From positions 434,001 through 498,000 of the forward strand of contig NZ_CP084266.1 of NCBI RefSeq assembly GCF_022879595.1: a stretch of 64,000 nt of DNA, in the 5' to 3' direction. The stretch is from Caballeronia sp. Lep1P3 (GTDB lineage: Bacteria; Pseudomonadota; Gammaproteobacteria; Burkholderiales; Burkholderiaceae). The first letter of the stretch is position 1, and the number at the start of each line of letters is the position of its first letter. The notes under the pieces were generated by a model that was given only the letters and a program-made list of their open reading frames with translations, searched no databases and was not told the origin of the DNA. The position numbers were made by a program, and so were the translations under genes. Positions 42,242-51,631 of the stretch are shown in pieces.

Positions 42242-43693
42242 TCACTTCGCCTGCGCCTCTGCCATGCCTTGTTCCTGCGGCGCATCATGCGCGTCCCATC
42301 CGCCGCCGAGCGCCTTCACGAGCGCAACGGAGACGGTCTGCTGTTGCCCGCGTATTTGAACGTCCTGTCGCTCGGTCGTGAGCAATTGCTGCTGCGCGGT
42401 GATGACGTCGAGGAACGCGACGAGGCCGCCCGAATAGCGGTCATTGGCAAGGGAGAGCAGACGCTCGGCATCGAGGACGGCCGCATGCGACTGCTTCGCC
42501 GCACCGTCGAGCACGGACAGCCCGACGATGCCGTCCTGCACTTGTTGAAACGCGTTGAGGACCGTCTGACGATAGTTGGCTTCCGTCGCGCGATACCCTT
42601 CGCTTGCAAACGCGACGGCGGCGGAGCGCCGGCCGCCATCGAAGACGACCTGGCTCGCCATCGTGCCGATGGTCCACAAGAGGCTCGGTGCAGAGACGAG
42701 GCTCGCGAGCGCGGTGCTTTCCCATCCGATGGTGCCGTTCAATGTGAGGCTCGGGAAGAACGCGGCGCGCGCCACGCCGATCTGCGCATTGGCCGCGGCC
42801 ATTGCGCGCTCGGCGGAAGCGACATCGGGCCTGCGTTGCAGCACATCGCTCGGAACGCCGAGCGGAATGGACGGAAGCGGATGTTCGCCGAGCATCGGCG
42901 CAATAGAGAACTGCGGCGCGGGCGTGCCGACGAGCGCCGCGATCGAATGTTCGTATTGCGCGCGCTGATTAAGGAGCAGTTGCGCCTGCACGCGTGTGGA
43001 ATCGAGTTGCGATTGCTGCTGCAATACGTCGAGACCCGAGACGGCGCCGAGGTCATGCTGCGTCGTCACATAGTCGAGCGCCTTCTCTTGCAGCGCGACA
43101 GAGCGATTCAGCACGTCGATCTCCGCATCGAACTCGCGCATCGAAAAGTACGCGCTTGCGAGGTCCGTGGTCAGAACGAGGCGCGCATTCGCGAGATCGT
43201 CGCGCGACTGATCCGCCGATGCCTGCGCGCTTTCCACTTCGCGCCGGATACGTCCGAAGAGATCGAGGTCGTAATCGACGGTCGGCGCGAGCTTCAGATC
43301 GCTCTGCACGGTCGACATGTTCGGCGTCGTGTAGTTGTTGACGGGCCGATTGCGCGATGTGCGCGAACGCGCGGCCTGCACGCCGAGATCCACTTCGGGC
43401 AGCGCAAGCGACGACGTCTGCGCGAGCGTCTCGCGCGCCTGCTCATAATGCGCGCTCGCGGCGGCAAGCGTCTGATTCTGTGCAAGCGCCTGTGCTTCGA
43501 GTCCGTCGAGGATGTCGTCGTCGAAGCCGCGCCACCAGTCGAGCGCGAGCGGCGCATGCGAAGGCTCGCCGACGCGCCAGTAGGAATCGGTTTTCCATGA
43601 CGGCGGCGTGTCCGCAAGCGGACGCTGATAATCGGGGCCGACCGTGCATGCCGCGAGCATCGACACCATCAAGGTGGCTGCGATGCGTCTCAT
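42242..43693 (-). CDS. RND efflux outer-membrane lipoprotein (NodT family)
   Basis: 483 residues. A lipoprotein signal peptide ends in the lipobox LAAC (MRRIAATLMVSMLAAC), followed by TVGPDYQRP, the standard start of NodT/OprM-type channels. Two efflux repeats follow, with AQNQTLAAASAHYEQARETLAQTSS and PTVDYDLDLFGRIRREVESA in the first, and DVLQRRPDVASAERAMAAANAQIGVARAAFFPSLTLNG in the second. It forms the trimeric outer-membrane duct for the pump encoded upstream. ATGA overlap with the adaptor gene. Confidence 0.93.
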   Translation of the reverse strand: MRRIAATLMVSMLAACTVGPDYQRPLADTPPSWKTDSYWRVGEPSHAPLALDWWRGFDDDILDGLEAQALAQNQTLAAASAHYEQARETLAQTSSLALPEVDLGVQAARSRTSRNRPVNNYTTPNMSTVQSDLKLAPTVDYDLDLFGRIRREVESAQASADQSRDDLANARLVLTTDLASAYFSMREFDAEIDVLNRSVALQEKALDYVTTQHDLGAVSGLDVLQQQSQLDSTRVQAQLLLNQRAQYEHSIAALVGTPAPQFSIAPMLGEHPLPSIPLGVPSDVLQRRPDVASAERAMAAANAQIGVARAAFFPSLTLNGTIGWESTALASLVSAPSLLWTIGTMASQVVFDGGRRSAAVAFASEGYRATEANYRQTVLNAFQQVQDGIVGLSVLDGAAKQSHAAVLDAERLLSLANDRYSGGLVAFLDVITAQQQLLTTERQDVQIRGQQQTVSVALVKALGGGWDAHDAPQEQGMAEAQAK

Positions 43694-44931
43694 GATGCGG
43701 CCTTCTTTTCCGTCTCACCTTGCTGCTGCTTCTGCGGTGAAGCGATCACCACATGATCGCCGTCCGCAATCGAGTCGCTCGGATTGATGATGACCTTGTC
43801 GTTGGCCTCTATGCCGCTTTCGATTTCGAGCGATTGCCCGAGATCTTCTGCGATTACGATCTTGCGCAGATGCACGAGTCCCTTGTCGTCGACGACGGCA
43901 ACGCGAGGACCTTCCGCGCGAAAGAGCAACGCATTGCCGGGCACGAGCATGCGCGCTTGCGCGACGGACGGCACCGTGACCTGCACATAGGCGCCCGGCC
44001 GCAGGCGGCCATCGGGATTGGGCAGCGTCACTTCGATTTGCAGCGAACGCGTCGGCACATCGATCGCCCCCGATACGTGAGTGATCCTGCCGCGAAACTG
44101 CTGGCCTGGAAGCTCCGCCTGCGTGACGACGACCTGCTGCCCGACCGATACGTTCTGCGCATATGCCTGCGGCAATTGCACATAGACGCGCAACGGGTCG
44201 GACTGCGCAAGCGCGAAGAGCGCGCGGCTCGCACCGCTTCCTGCATCGATGAGATCGCCGACATCCACATTGCGCTGCGTGACGACGCCCGCGAAAGGCG
44301 CGACGATGCGCTTGAACGATTCGAGCTGGCGCAGACGCTTCACGTTGGCATCGGCGGCGGCAAGGTTCGCGACACCCTGGTTATACGTGCTTTGGCGCTC
44401 GTCGAGTTCCTGCTGCGAGACGGCATCGCGCTGACGCAACTGCTGCCAGCGTTCGAGCGATGTCTTTGCAAGGCCGAGGCTCGATGCGGTTTGATCGCGT
44501 TGCGCAACGGCTTGCGCGAGTTCCTGATCGATCTCGGGCGTATCGAGGTCCGCGAGCAACTGGCCCTGCTTCACGCGCGCGCCGATATCGACGTACCAGT
44601 GCAGCAGATAACCGGTCGCGCGTGCATAGATCGGCGATTCCACGAAGCCGCGCAAGCTGCCCGGCAAGGTCGTGTCGCCGCCGCCATCGCTTTGCTTCGG
44701 TGAAACGACGTTCACATATTGTTGTGCGTTCTGTTGTGTGCGGGTGTTCACGGAGCGGCCATGCACCATGTCGGTCACGACCGTGCGCGCCGCGCCTATC
44801 GCGAGCAACGCGAGCACGATGATGATCGCGATCTTTGCGCGCTTCCATTCGAGGTTGCGCGGCGGCAGCGCGGGTCCTTCGTTCGGATCGCGTGCGGGAA
44901 TCGCGAGAGAGGCGTGGTTCTTTTCTGTCAT
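43690..44931 (-). CDS. RND efflux periplasmic adaptor
   Basis: 413 residues. An N-terminal membrane helix (IAIIIVLALLAIGAARTVV, about 32-50) anchors the protein. The rest has the adaptor pattern: GFVESPIYARATGYLLHWYVDIGARVKQGQLLADLDTPEI (first lipoyl half), an alpha-hairpin with AVAQRDQTASSLGLAKTSLER, SFKRIVAPFAGVVTQRNVDVGDLI (second lipoyl half) and a beta-barrel. No metal-binding His/Met cluster of the CusB/CzcB kind is seen, which leans towards organic substrates. It follows the permease by 24 bases. Confidence 0.92.
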   Translation of the reverse strand: MTEKNHASLAIPARDPNEGPALPPRNLEWKRAKIAIIIVLALLAIGAARTVVTDMVHGRSVNTRTQQNAQQYVNVVSPKQSDGGGDTTLPGSLRGFVESPIYARATGYLLHWYVDIGARVKQGQLLADLDTPEIDQELAQAVAQRDQTASSLGLAKTSLERWQQLRQRDAVSQQELDERQSTYNQGVANLAAADANVKRLRQLESFKRIVAPFAGVVTQRNVDVGDLIDAGSGASRALFALAQSDPLRVYVQLPQAYAQNVSVGQQVVVTQAELPGQQFRGRITHVSGAIDVPTRSLQIEVTLPNPDGRLRPGAYVQVTVPSVAQARMLVPGNALLFRAEGPRVAVVDDKGLVHLRKIVIAEDLGQSLEIESGIEANDKVIINPSDSIADGDHVVIASPQKQQQGETEKKAAS

Positions 44932-44955
44932 GTTCGGCGCGAGGCGTGATGCGGT

Positions 44956-47900
44956 TTAGCGTTGATCGTCGCGATGAAATTCTTTGGCTTCTTTATGCCG
45001 CGTCGCGCGGCGCGCAAGCCGTGAATGGATGCCCGCGAAGATGATGGGCACGAAAAACAGCGTCGACACGGTCGCAAAGAGCAGGCCGCCGATGACCGCG
45101 CGCCCGAGCGGAGCGTTCTGTTCGGCGCCTTCGCCGAGACCGAGGGCCATCGGGATCATGCCGATGATCATCGCGAAGGCCGTCATCAGAACGGGACGGA
45201 TGCGGCTTGCGCCCGCTTCGAGCGCGGCGGTGAGCGGCGGCGCGCCGGCCGTGAGGCGCTGGCGCGCGAACGAGACCATCAGAATGCTGTTGGCCGTGGC
45301 GACGCCCATCGTCATGATCGCGCCGGTGAGCGCGGGCACGGACAGATGCGTGCCTGTGAGGAACAGCATCCAGATGATGCCGGCGAGCGCCGCGGGCAAT
45401 GCACTGACGATGATGAGCGGATCGATCCACGACTGAAAATTCACGACGATCAGCAGATACACGAGCACGATTGCCGTCGCAACGCCGATGCCCAGTCCAA
45501 AGAAGGACGTTCGCATGGTCTCGACCTGACCGCGCACGGTGATCTGGCTGCCGCGCGGAAGCGTCCCGCGCGCCTGATCGACAAGTCGGTTCACGCGTCG
45601 CGCGACGCTGCCGAGATCGCGCCCTTCCACGCTCACGAAGATATCGATGACGGGCCGGATGTTGTAGTGCGTGACCACGGCGAACTGGTTGTGCGGCGAA
45701 AGACGCACGAGGTTGCCGAGCAATTGCGTCGGCCCGTTGATCGAAGCGGAGACGGGCGTGCGCATCAGTTCGTCGATCGACGAGACCTGATACTGCGGCG
45801 TCTGCACGGCCATGTTGTATTCGACGCCATTGCGCGGATTGAACCAGAAGCCCGGCGAAGTCTGCGAACTGCCGGAGAGCGAAATCAGCACGTTCTGCGC
45901 GACGTTGCTCGCGGACAGGTTGAGTTGCTGCAAGCGCGTGCGGTCCATCTGCAAGTTGAGCGCCGGTTCATCGAGCTTCTGTTGGATATGCGTGTCCACG
46001 TTGCCGGGAATCATGCGTATCTGCTTCATCAGCTTGCTTGCGGCCTCGAAGTTCGCTTGCTGGTTTTGCCCTTGAATCTGCACGTCGATGGCTGCGGGCA
46101 GACCGAAGTTCAGGATCTGCGTGACGATGTCCGCCGGCTGAAAGAAGAATTCGACGCCCGGAAAGAGGCGCGGCAGCAACGAACGTAACTGGTCGATGTA
46201 GCCTTGCGTCGGCGCGTGATCGGGTTTCAACGCGACCTGTATCTCGCCATCGAGCGTGCCGATGGTTCCCGCGTTGCTATACGAAAGATTGATGCCGCTA
46301 TAAGGCAAGCCGAGGTTATCGAGGATCGTGGCGAGTTCGTCTTGCGGCACGACGCGCCGCACGACTCTTTCGACCTGATCCGCGAGACGCGCCGTTTCCT
46401 CGATGCGCGTGCCGGTCGGTGCGCGCATGTGCATGCGAATATCGCCCGCATCGACGGTTGGAAAGAAGTCTTCGCCGAGCAGGAACACGAGTCCTGCCGA
46501 CAGCACGCAAAAGCCCAGAAATAGCGATGCAAACCGGCGCCGCCGCACGAGCAGGCTGCTGAGAATCACGATATACGCGCCGCGCATGCGCTCGAAGCCA
46601 CGGTCGAAACGGCGATGCAGCCGTATGAACACGTTCGAGTTCGCCTTTGCATCGGGCGCGTGCGCGTGGCCCATCAGCAGCATCGCGAGCGTGGGCACGA
46701 GCGTGCGCGAAAGGACATATGACGCGAGCATGGCGAACACGACAGCTTCCGCGAGAGGCACGAAGAGATAACGCGCAACGCCCGTCAGAAAGAACATCGG
46801 CACGAACACGATGCAGATGCACAGCGTCGAAACGAGCGCCGGCACCGCGATCTCGCCCGCGCCTTCGAGAATGGCCTCGTGCAGATCGGTCCCCATGTGC
46901 AGGTGACGCTCGATGTTCTCGATCGTCACGGTGGCATCGTCGACGAGAATGCCGACCGCAAGCGCGAGACCGCCGAGCGTCATGATGTTGATGGTCTGCC
47001 CGAGCGCATGCAGCGCAAGCAGCGACGAGAGAATCGACAACGGAATCGAGATCGCGATGATGCACGTGCTGCGCCAGTTGCCGAGGAAGAGCAGGATCAT
47101 CGCGGCGGTCAGCGCGGCGGCGATAAGCGCTTCGCGAACGACGCCCTGCACGGCGGCCTTCACGAAAACGGACTGGTCGAAAAGCGCCGTGATTTTAAGG
47201 TCCTGCGGCAGCGACGCGCGCGCCTGTGGCAGCAGTCCCTGCAATGTATTGACGATGGAAAGCGTCGATGCGTTGCCGTTCTTGAGCACGGAGATGAGCA
47301 CGCCGCGGCGTCCGTCCTGACGCACGATGTTCGTCTGCGGCGAGAAGCCGTCACGCACATGCGCCACTTCACGCAGATAGGTGGTCGCGCCGTTCACCGT
47401 GCGCACCGGGATGTCGTTGAGACCGGCCACTGTCGTCGGCGAGCCGTTCATGTTGATCGTGTATTCCCGCGGGCCGATCTTCGCGGTGCCTGTCGGCAGG
47501 ATGAGGTTCTGTGCGTTGACCGCGCTCACGACATCGGTCGGCGTGAGTCCCTTTGCAAGCAGCGCGCGCGTGTCGAGATCGACGGAGACGAGGCGCGTCT
47601 TGCCGCCATACGGGTAAGGCACGGCAGCGCCCGGAATCGTCACGAGTTGCGGGCGCAGGAAGTTGAGCGCGGTGTCGTTGAGATCCTGCTCCGACTGCTT
47701 CGGGCTCGAAAGGCCGAGCTGAATCACCGGAATGCTCGACGCCGAATAGCTGATGACGAGCGGCGGCGTCGCACCCGGCGGCATCTGTCGCAACTGCGCC
47801 TGTTCGACGGCCACCGTCTGCGCGATGGCCGTCTGAATGTTCGCGGTGGGCTGCAGAAAGAGCTTGATGATCGCGATGCCCGGCAGCGACTGCGACTCGA

Positions 47901-48141
47901 TGTGCTCGATGTTGTTCACCGTCGTCGTGAGGCTGCGCTCGTTGACCGAGGTGATGCGATTGGCCATGTCTTCCGCGGACAGGCCCGTGTAGTTCCAGAT
48001 GATGCTGACGACGCGAATGTCGATCTCAGGCAGCACGTCCACGGGCGTCGTCAAGAGGACGAAGGGCGTGGCCAGCAGAATCATGATGGCCATCACGATG
48101 AACGTGTAAGGCCGCTTGAGCGCAACGTTGACGATCCACAT
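44956..48141 (-). CDS. RND efflux permease (AcrB/MdtB-like)
   Basis: 1061 residues from ATG 48141, the usual RND size. It starts MWIVNVALKRPYTFIVMAIMILL (TM1) and has two large periplasmic loops and twelve transmembrane helices. The TM4 proton-relay aspartates are in GGLALAVGILVDDATVTIENIERHL. The porter sequence lacks the Met residues and charged relay typical of CusA/CzcA metal pumps, so a hydrophobic-compound exporter (HAE family) fits better, despite the metal-sensor-like two-component system at the end of the operon. First gene of a five-gene operon: permease, adaptor, channel, regulator, kinase. Confidence 0.93.
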   Translation of the reverse strand: MWIVNVALKRPYTFIVMAIMILLATPFVLLTTPVDVLPEIDIRVVSIIWNYTGLSAEDMANRITSVNERSLTTTVNNIEHIESQSLPGIAIIKLFLQPTANIQTAIAQTVAVEQAQLRQMPPGATPPLVISYSASSIPVIQLGLSSPKQSEQDLNDTALNFLRPQLVTIPGAAVPYPYGGKTRLVSVDLDTRALLAKGLTPTDVVSAVNAQNLILPTGTAKIGPREYTINMNGSPTTVAGLNDIPVRTVNGATTYLREVAHVRDGFSPQTNIVRQDGRRGVLISVLKNGNASTLSIVNTLQGLLPQARASLPQDLKITALFDQSVFVKAAVQGVVREALIAAALTAAMILLFLGNWRSTCIIAISIPLSILSSLLALHALGQTINIMTLGGLALAVGILVDDATVTIENIERHLHMGTDLHEAILEGAGEIAVPALVSTLCICIVFVPMFFLTGVARYLFVPLAEAVVFAMLASYVLSRTLVPTLAMLLMGHAHAPDAKANSNVFIRLHRRFDRGFERMRGAYIVILSSLLVRRRRFASLFLGFCVLSAGLVFLLGEDFFPTVDAGDIRMHMRAPTGTRIEETARLADQVERVVRRVVPQDELATILDNLGLPYSGINLSYSNAGTIGTLDGEIQVALKPDHAPTQGYIDQLRSLLPRLFPGVEFFFQPADIVTQILNFGLPAAIDVQIQGQNQQANFEAASKLMKQIRMIPGNVDTHIQQKLDEPALNLQMDRTRLQQLNLSASNVAQNVLISLSGSSQTSPGFWFNPRNGVEYNMAVQTPQYQVSSIDELMRTPVSASINGPTQLLGNLVRLSPHNQFAVVTHYNIRPVIDIFVSVEGRDLGSVARRVNRLVDQARGTLPRGSQITVRGQVETMRTSFFGLGIGVATAIVLVYLLIVVNFQSWIDPLIIVSALPAALAGIIWMLFLTGTHLSVPALTGAIMTMGVATANSILMVSFARQRLTAGAPPLTAALEAGASRIRPVLMTAFAMIIGMIPMALGLGEGAEQNAPLGRAVIGGLLFATVSTLFFVPIIFAGIHSRLARRATRHKEAKEFHRDDQR

Positions 48142-48260
48142 TGAGTCGTTCGAGAAAGGCGAGGGAAGGGCGCGGGCCTGCTCGTGCGCGCGGCGTGCTT
48201 GGCGAAGAGGCGGACGGTTCGTGTTCGGTGCCGCTATGGTAGTGGCCGCGTGCCAACGAC

Positions 48261-48293
48261 AATATGACGCGAATATGGCGGTTTCGCCATATT
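48261..48293. promoter_or_regulatory. Direct and inverted repeats upstream of the RND operon
   Basis: AATATGACG (48261-48269) and AATATGGCG (48272-48280) are direct repeats with 11-bp periodicity, the geometry of OmpR-family binding. CGCCATATT (48285-48293) is the reverse complement of the second copy across a 4-base spacer. The cluster lies ~120-150 bases upstream of the permease start and is a candidate site for the operon's own regulator. Confidence 0.6.
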
Positions 48294-48348
48294 GCATATG
48301 TTTCGCGAGACGCGAGCGATCGCGTGAGTGCGCTCGCCCGGCGTGAAG

Positions 48349-48612
48349 TCAGTTGAAGGATGGACGATCGCTGGACGACACGTTGCGCGGCGCGGCCGTG
48401 CGATAGACGCTCGCGCCGGTATAGATGCCTTCCTTGAGATCGAGGAAACTGCCGGGATAACGCTGATCGTCGACGCCGGGGTAATACCCCGACTGTTCGG
48501 CGCGGATCAGATCGTCGCGAACTTGCTGACGTGTGAGTCCATTCGATTGCGCGGTCGCGACGACAGGCGACAGCGCAAGCACGACGATGGCGACGCGCGT
48601 GACTGGCTTCAT
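48349..48612 (-). CDS. DUF4148 periplasmic protein, copy 1
   Basis: 87 residues from ATG 48612 (GGAG upstream). A signal peptide (MKPVTRVAIVVLALSPVVATAQ) is followed by the DUF4148 core GLTRQQVRDDLIRAEQSGYYPGVDDQRYPGSF. These short proteins are abundant in Burkholderiales, often in several copies and under stress or metal control; no mechanism is established. A paralogue is encoded 150 bases upstream at 48763, with the same ribosome-site context (GGAGTTCGCC before ATGAAG). Confidence 0.85.
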   Translation of the reverse strand: MKPVTRVAIVVLALSPVVATAQSNGLTRQQVRDDLIRAEQSGYYPGVDDQRYPGSFLDLKEGIYTGASVYRTAAPRNVSSSDRPSFN

Positions 48613-48762
48613 GGCGAACTCCTCATGCGAATGATGGGAACGTACTGCAATGCGCGGACGCGGCAGGCAAGCCGGGTCCGTCTTCATTGTAGGCGCGTGC
48701 CTGTGCTCGGAATTCGCCTGATCGAGCCAGTCGTATCGAACGATGTAACGAGAATAAGCGCT

Positions 48763-49041
48763 TTATTGCGGCGTCTGTCCGGGCGGCGTCGTCGACATCG
48801 AATGCCCGGAAGCCGACGCACCATCCGACGACGAACCATACGCCCTTCCGGACTGGACCTTGTCCTCGGCGGCCTGAATGTTGTTGGGATAGAACGCATC
48901 GCGTTCGGAAGGGTTGTAGCCGGCCGCTTCGACCTGCTTCAAGTCCTGCTTCACCTGATCTCGCGTAAGCCCTTGCTGCGCGAACGCGGCGAGCGGCGAT
49001 GCGATGAGCGCGGCGACGGCAATACGCATGACTAGCTTCAT
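48763..49041 (-). CDS. DUF4148 periplasmic protein, copy 2
   Basis: 92 residues from ATG 49041. A signal peptide (MKLVMRIAVAALIASPLAAFA) precedes the DUF4148 core GLTRDQVKQDLKQVEAAGYNPSERDAFYPNNIQAAEDKV and a Ser/Gly-rich tail. The 'GLTR-QV--DL---E-AGY-P' pattern and the initiation context are shared with the neighbour at 48349, so these are tandem duplicates. The longer tail here differs in sequence from copy 1. Confidence 0.85.
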   Translation of the reverse strand: MKLVMRIAVAALIASPLAAFAQQGLTRDQVKQDLKQVEAAGYNPSERDAFYPNNIQAAEDKVQSGRAYGSSSDGASASGHSMSTTPPGQTPQ

Positions 49042-49273
49042 GGCGAACTCCTGTTGCGGGTAATGGGCGACGAGCGGCGAAGAACCGGTGACCGCATGCA
49101 CAGGTCACGCTCGAATTCTATTCGTCGTACCGTGACGCGATGCTGTCCCGCTCATGGCGCTCTCGTCAGACTGAAGGGCGCTCACGCCGCATGAAACGCC
49201 ACGCTGCCGGTGATAGACTCGGCTCGCGCATCGCCTAGAGGCATCAGATCATTGAATCAGGAAAGCCCGGAAA

Positions 49274-50605
49274 TTGCCGTTCAAACTGCCGACAACCGCC
49301 ACCGCTCCGTTTTGTCCATCCGAAGTCAAAGGCTCCGTGGCCGTTGCGCCCGGCGCGCCGCTTTGGAAAAAGCTGCTGCAATTCGCCGGTCCGGGCCTGC
49401 TCATATCCATTGGTTATATGGACCCCGGCAATTGGGCGACCGACATCGAAGCAGGCTCGCGCTATGGCTATAGCCTGCTATTCGTCGTCGTGCTATCGAG
49501 TGTCGCGGCGATGGTGCTGCAATGTCTTGCGATGCGTCTTGGCATCGTGACGGGCCGCGATCTCGCGCAGCTTTCCCGCGAGCGCTATTCGAAGCCCATC
49601 GCCCGCGCGCAATGGGCACTCGCAGAGTTATCGATCATCGCGTGCGACCTCGCCGAGGTGCTCGGCGGCGCGCTCGCGTTTCACTTGCTATTCGGCTGCT
49701 CGCTGATGTGGGGCGTGATCTTCACCGCCTTCGATACGCTCATCGTGCTGGGCCTGAAAGGAAAGAACTTCCGCGATCTCGAAGCGGTCATGCTCGGGCT
49801 CATCGCGACCATCGGCCTCGGCTATATCGTCGAGCTAGTGCTCGTCAAGCCGCATTGGGCATCGGCGGCGTCGGGGCTCGTGCCTTCGTTCAACGTGCTG
49901 TCGCAGCGCGAGCCGCTCTATCTCGCGATCGGCATCCTCGGCGCAACGGTGATGCCGCATAACCTGTATCTGCATTCCTCGATCGTGCAGACGCGCGTGG
50001 TGGATCGCGAGCCGAAGCGCCTCGCATCGGCCATCCGATTGTCGAGGCTCGACACCATCGTGTCGCTCGTGCTCGCGCTGATGATCAACGCGGCGATCCT
50101 GATTCTCGCGGCCTCTGCGTTTCATGCGACAGGTCACACGCAAGTGACCGAAATCGAGGACGCGTACAAGCTGCTTGCGCCCATCGTCGGCAGCGGCCTT
50201 GCCGCGATTCTTTTCGCCGTCACGCTGTTCGCTTCGGGTCAAAGCTCGACGTTCACCGGAACTATCGCGGGGCAGGTCATCATGGAAGGCTTCCTGCGCC
50301 TCAAGATTCCGTGCTATCAGCGGCGCTTCATCACGCGTGCGCTCGCGCTCGTACCCGCGCTGATCGGCGTCTATGCGATGGGCAACGGCGCGGTCGGCAA
50401 GCTGCTCGTCGCGAGTCAGGTCGTGTTGAGCCTGCAGTTGCCGTTCGCGCTCTATCCGCTGATCCGCATGACGAGCGATCGCGCGCTGATGGGCAGCTTC
50501 GCGAACGCCTCGCATACGAAGGCGATCGCGTGGCTGCTGTTCTTCGTCATCAGCGCGGCGAACCTCTGGCTAGTGGTGCAGACGGCCTCGTCGTGGCTTA
50601 CTTGA
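49274..50605 (+). CDS. mntH: Nramp-family Mn2+/Fe2+ transporter MntH
   Basis: 443 residues, eleven or so membrane helices. The metal-binding signatures are DPGNWATDIEAGS in helix 1 (Asp-Pro-Gly-Asn) and MPHNLYLHSS in helix 6, both intact; EVLGGALAF and GQSSTFTGTIAGQ are also typical. It imports Mn2+ with protons. A stop lies in frame at 49253-49255, so the start must be TTG 49274 (with AGGAAAG 10-16 bases upstream) or a later GTG near 49337; TTG is preferred. No manganese riboswitch or MntR palindrome was found upstream. Confidence 0.93.
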   Translation: MPFKLPTTATAPFCPSEVKGSVAVAPGAPLWKKLLQFAGPGLLISIGYMDPGNWATDIEAGSRYGYSLLFVVVLSSVAAMVLQCLAMRLGIVTGRDLAQLSRERYSKPIARAQWALAELSIIACDLAEVLGGALAFHLLFGCSLMWGVIFTAFDTLIVLGLKGKNFRDLEAVMLGLIATIGLGYIVELVLVKPHWASAASGLVPSFNVLSQREPLYLAIGILGATVMPHNLYLHSSIVQTRVVDREPKRLASAIRLSRLDTIVSLVLALMINAAILILAASAFHATGHTQVTEIEDAYKLLAPIVGSGLAAILFAVTLFASGQSSTFTGTIAGQVIMEGFLRLKIPCYQRRFITRALALVPALIGVYAMGNGAVGKLLVASQVVLSLQLPFALYPLIRMTSDRALMGSFANASHTKAIAWLLFFVISAANLWLVVQTASSWLT

Positions 50606-50623
50606 GTGGCTTACTCGAGTGCG

Positions 50624-51607
50624 TTACTTGACGACGGCAACCGGCGCATTCGACTTCGCGGCGACCGCGGCGGGAATAGCCGCATCGGCGGGCAGCGCCT
50701 GATCGACGGTCGTGCGTCCGCCATCGCGGAAGAACGCAAGTTCGGCTGCCCTGTTCAGCACGAGGATACTGATGCGTCGGTTCGTCGGCTCGTCGATGAC
50801 GTCCTTGTTGAGCGGCAAGACATCGGCGAGGCCGCGCACTTGCAGCACCTTGCTTTCCTTCATGCCGCCTGCGACGAGCGCGCGGCGCGCCGCGTTCGCG
50901 CGTTCGCTCGACAGTTCCCAATTGGAATAGCCCGCCTGAGTTCCGGAATAGGGCACCGCATCGGTATGACCGGCGATCGACACGCGATTGTCCACATCGT
51001 TGAGCGATGCGCCGATGTTCGAGAGAATCGTCGTGACATAGCTTTCCAGTCTGGAACTGCCCGATGCGAACATCGGCCGCTTGAGCGAATCGACGATCTC
51101 GATGCGCAAGCCCTCGCTCGTAATGGCGATGCGTATCTGGTCCTTGAACGCGCGCAATGCGGGCGTGTTCTCGATCAGTGTGGCGAGCTTCTGCTTGAGC
51201 TGCTGCAAACGCTGCAAGTCGTCGGCTGCGACGGCCGCGCGCGCGATCGAGGGCGGCACCGGCTGCGTCTGGCTCTTGTTGGCTTCGCCCGGACGCGAAC
51301 TCGACAAGTCCTTGCCGCCGCCGTTGATGATGCTCGTATGCGCGGAAGCGCCGCCGTCATTGCCGAAGAGCGCGGAAAGCGGCGTGTTGAAGTATTGCTC
51401 GATGCCGTCCTTGTCGTACTTGGATGTAGAGCCGAGCAGCCACATCAGAAGGAAGAACGCCATCATCGCGGTGACGAAGTCGGCGTAAGCGATCTTCCAC
51501 GCGCCGCCATGATGCCCGCCGTGGCCGCCGCCTTTTTTCTTGCGGCGCACGACGACAGTGGGTGCGAGCACGGATTGCAGCGGGTCGCGTGACGGTCTTT
51601 CAGCCAT
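50624..51607 (-). CDS. motB: Flagellar motor stator protein MotB
   Basis: 327 residues. The cytoplasmic basic tail (RRKKKGGGHGGHHGGAWKIAYADFVTAMMAFFLLMWLLGS) leads to the single membrane helix with the proton-carrying Asp43 in YADFV. The C-terminal OmpA-like domain binds peptidoglycan: RPMFASGSSRLESYVTTILSNI, ISIAGHTDAVPYSG-like (SIAGHTDA), LSSERANAARRAL and DEPTNRRISILVL. It anchors the stator to the cell wall. motA is 24 bases upstream on the same strand. The C-terminal ~30 residues (Ala-rich) are an extension. Confidence 0.96.
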   Translation of the reverse strand: MAERPSRDPLQSVLAPTVVVRRKKKGGGHGGHHGGAWKIAYADFVTAMMAFFLLMWLLGSTSKYDKDGIEQYFNTPLSALFGNDGGASAHTSIINGGGKDLSSSRPGEANKSQTQPVPPSIARAAVAADDLQRLQQLKQKLATLIENTPALRAFKDQIRIAITSEGLRIEIVDSLKRPMFASGSSRLESYVTTILSNIGASLNDVDNRVSIAGHTDAVPYSGTQAGYSNWELSSERANAARRALVAGGMKESKVLQVRGLADVLPLNKDVIDEPTNRRISILVLNRAAELAFFRDGGRTTVDQALPADAAIPAAVAAKSNAPVAVVK

Positions 51608-51631
51608 GAGCGATAAGCCTCTAACGTTGCG

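Noticed and set aside
49042..49273. Manganese riboswitch or MntR box before mntH
   Set aside because: No yybP-ykoY-like conserved core or convincing palindrome could be read in this gap.
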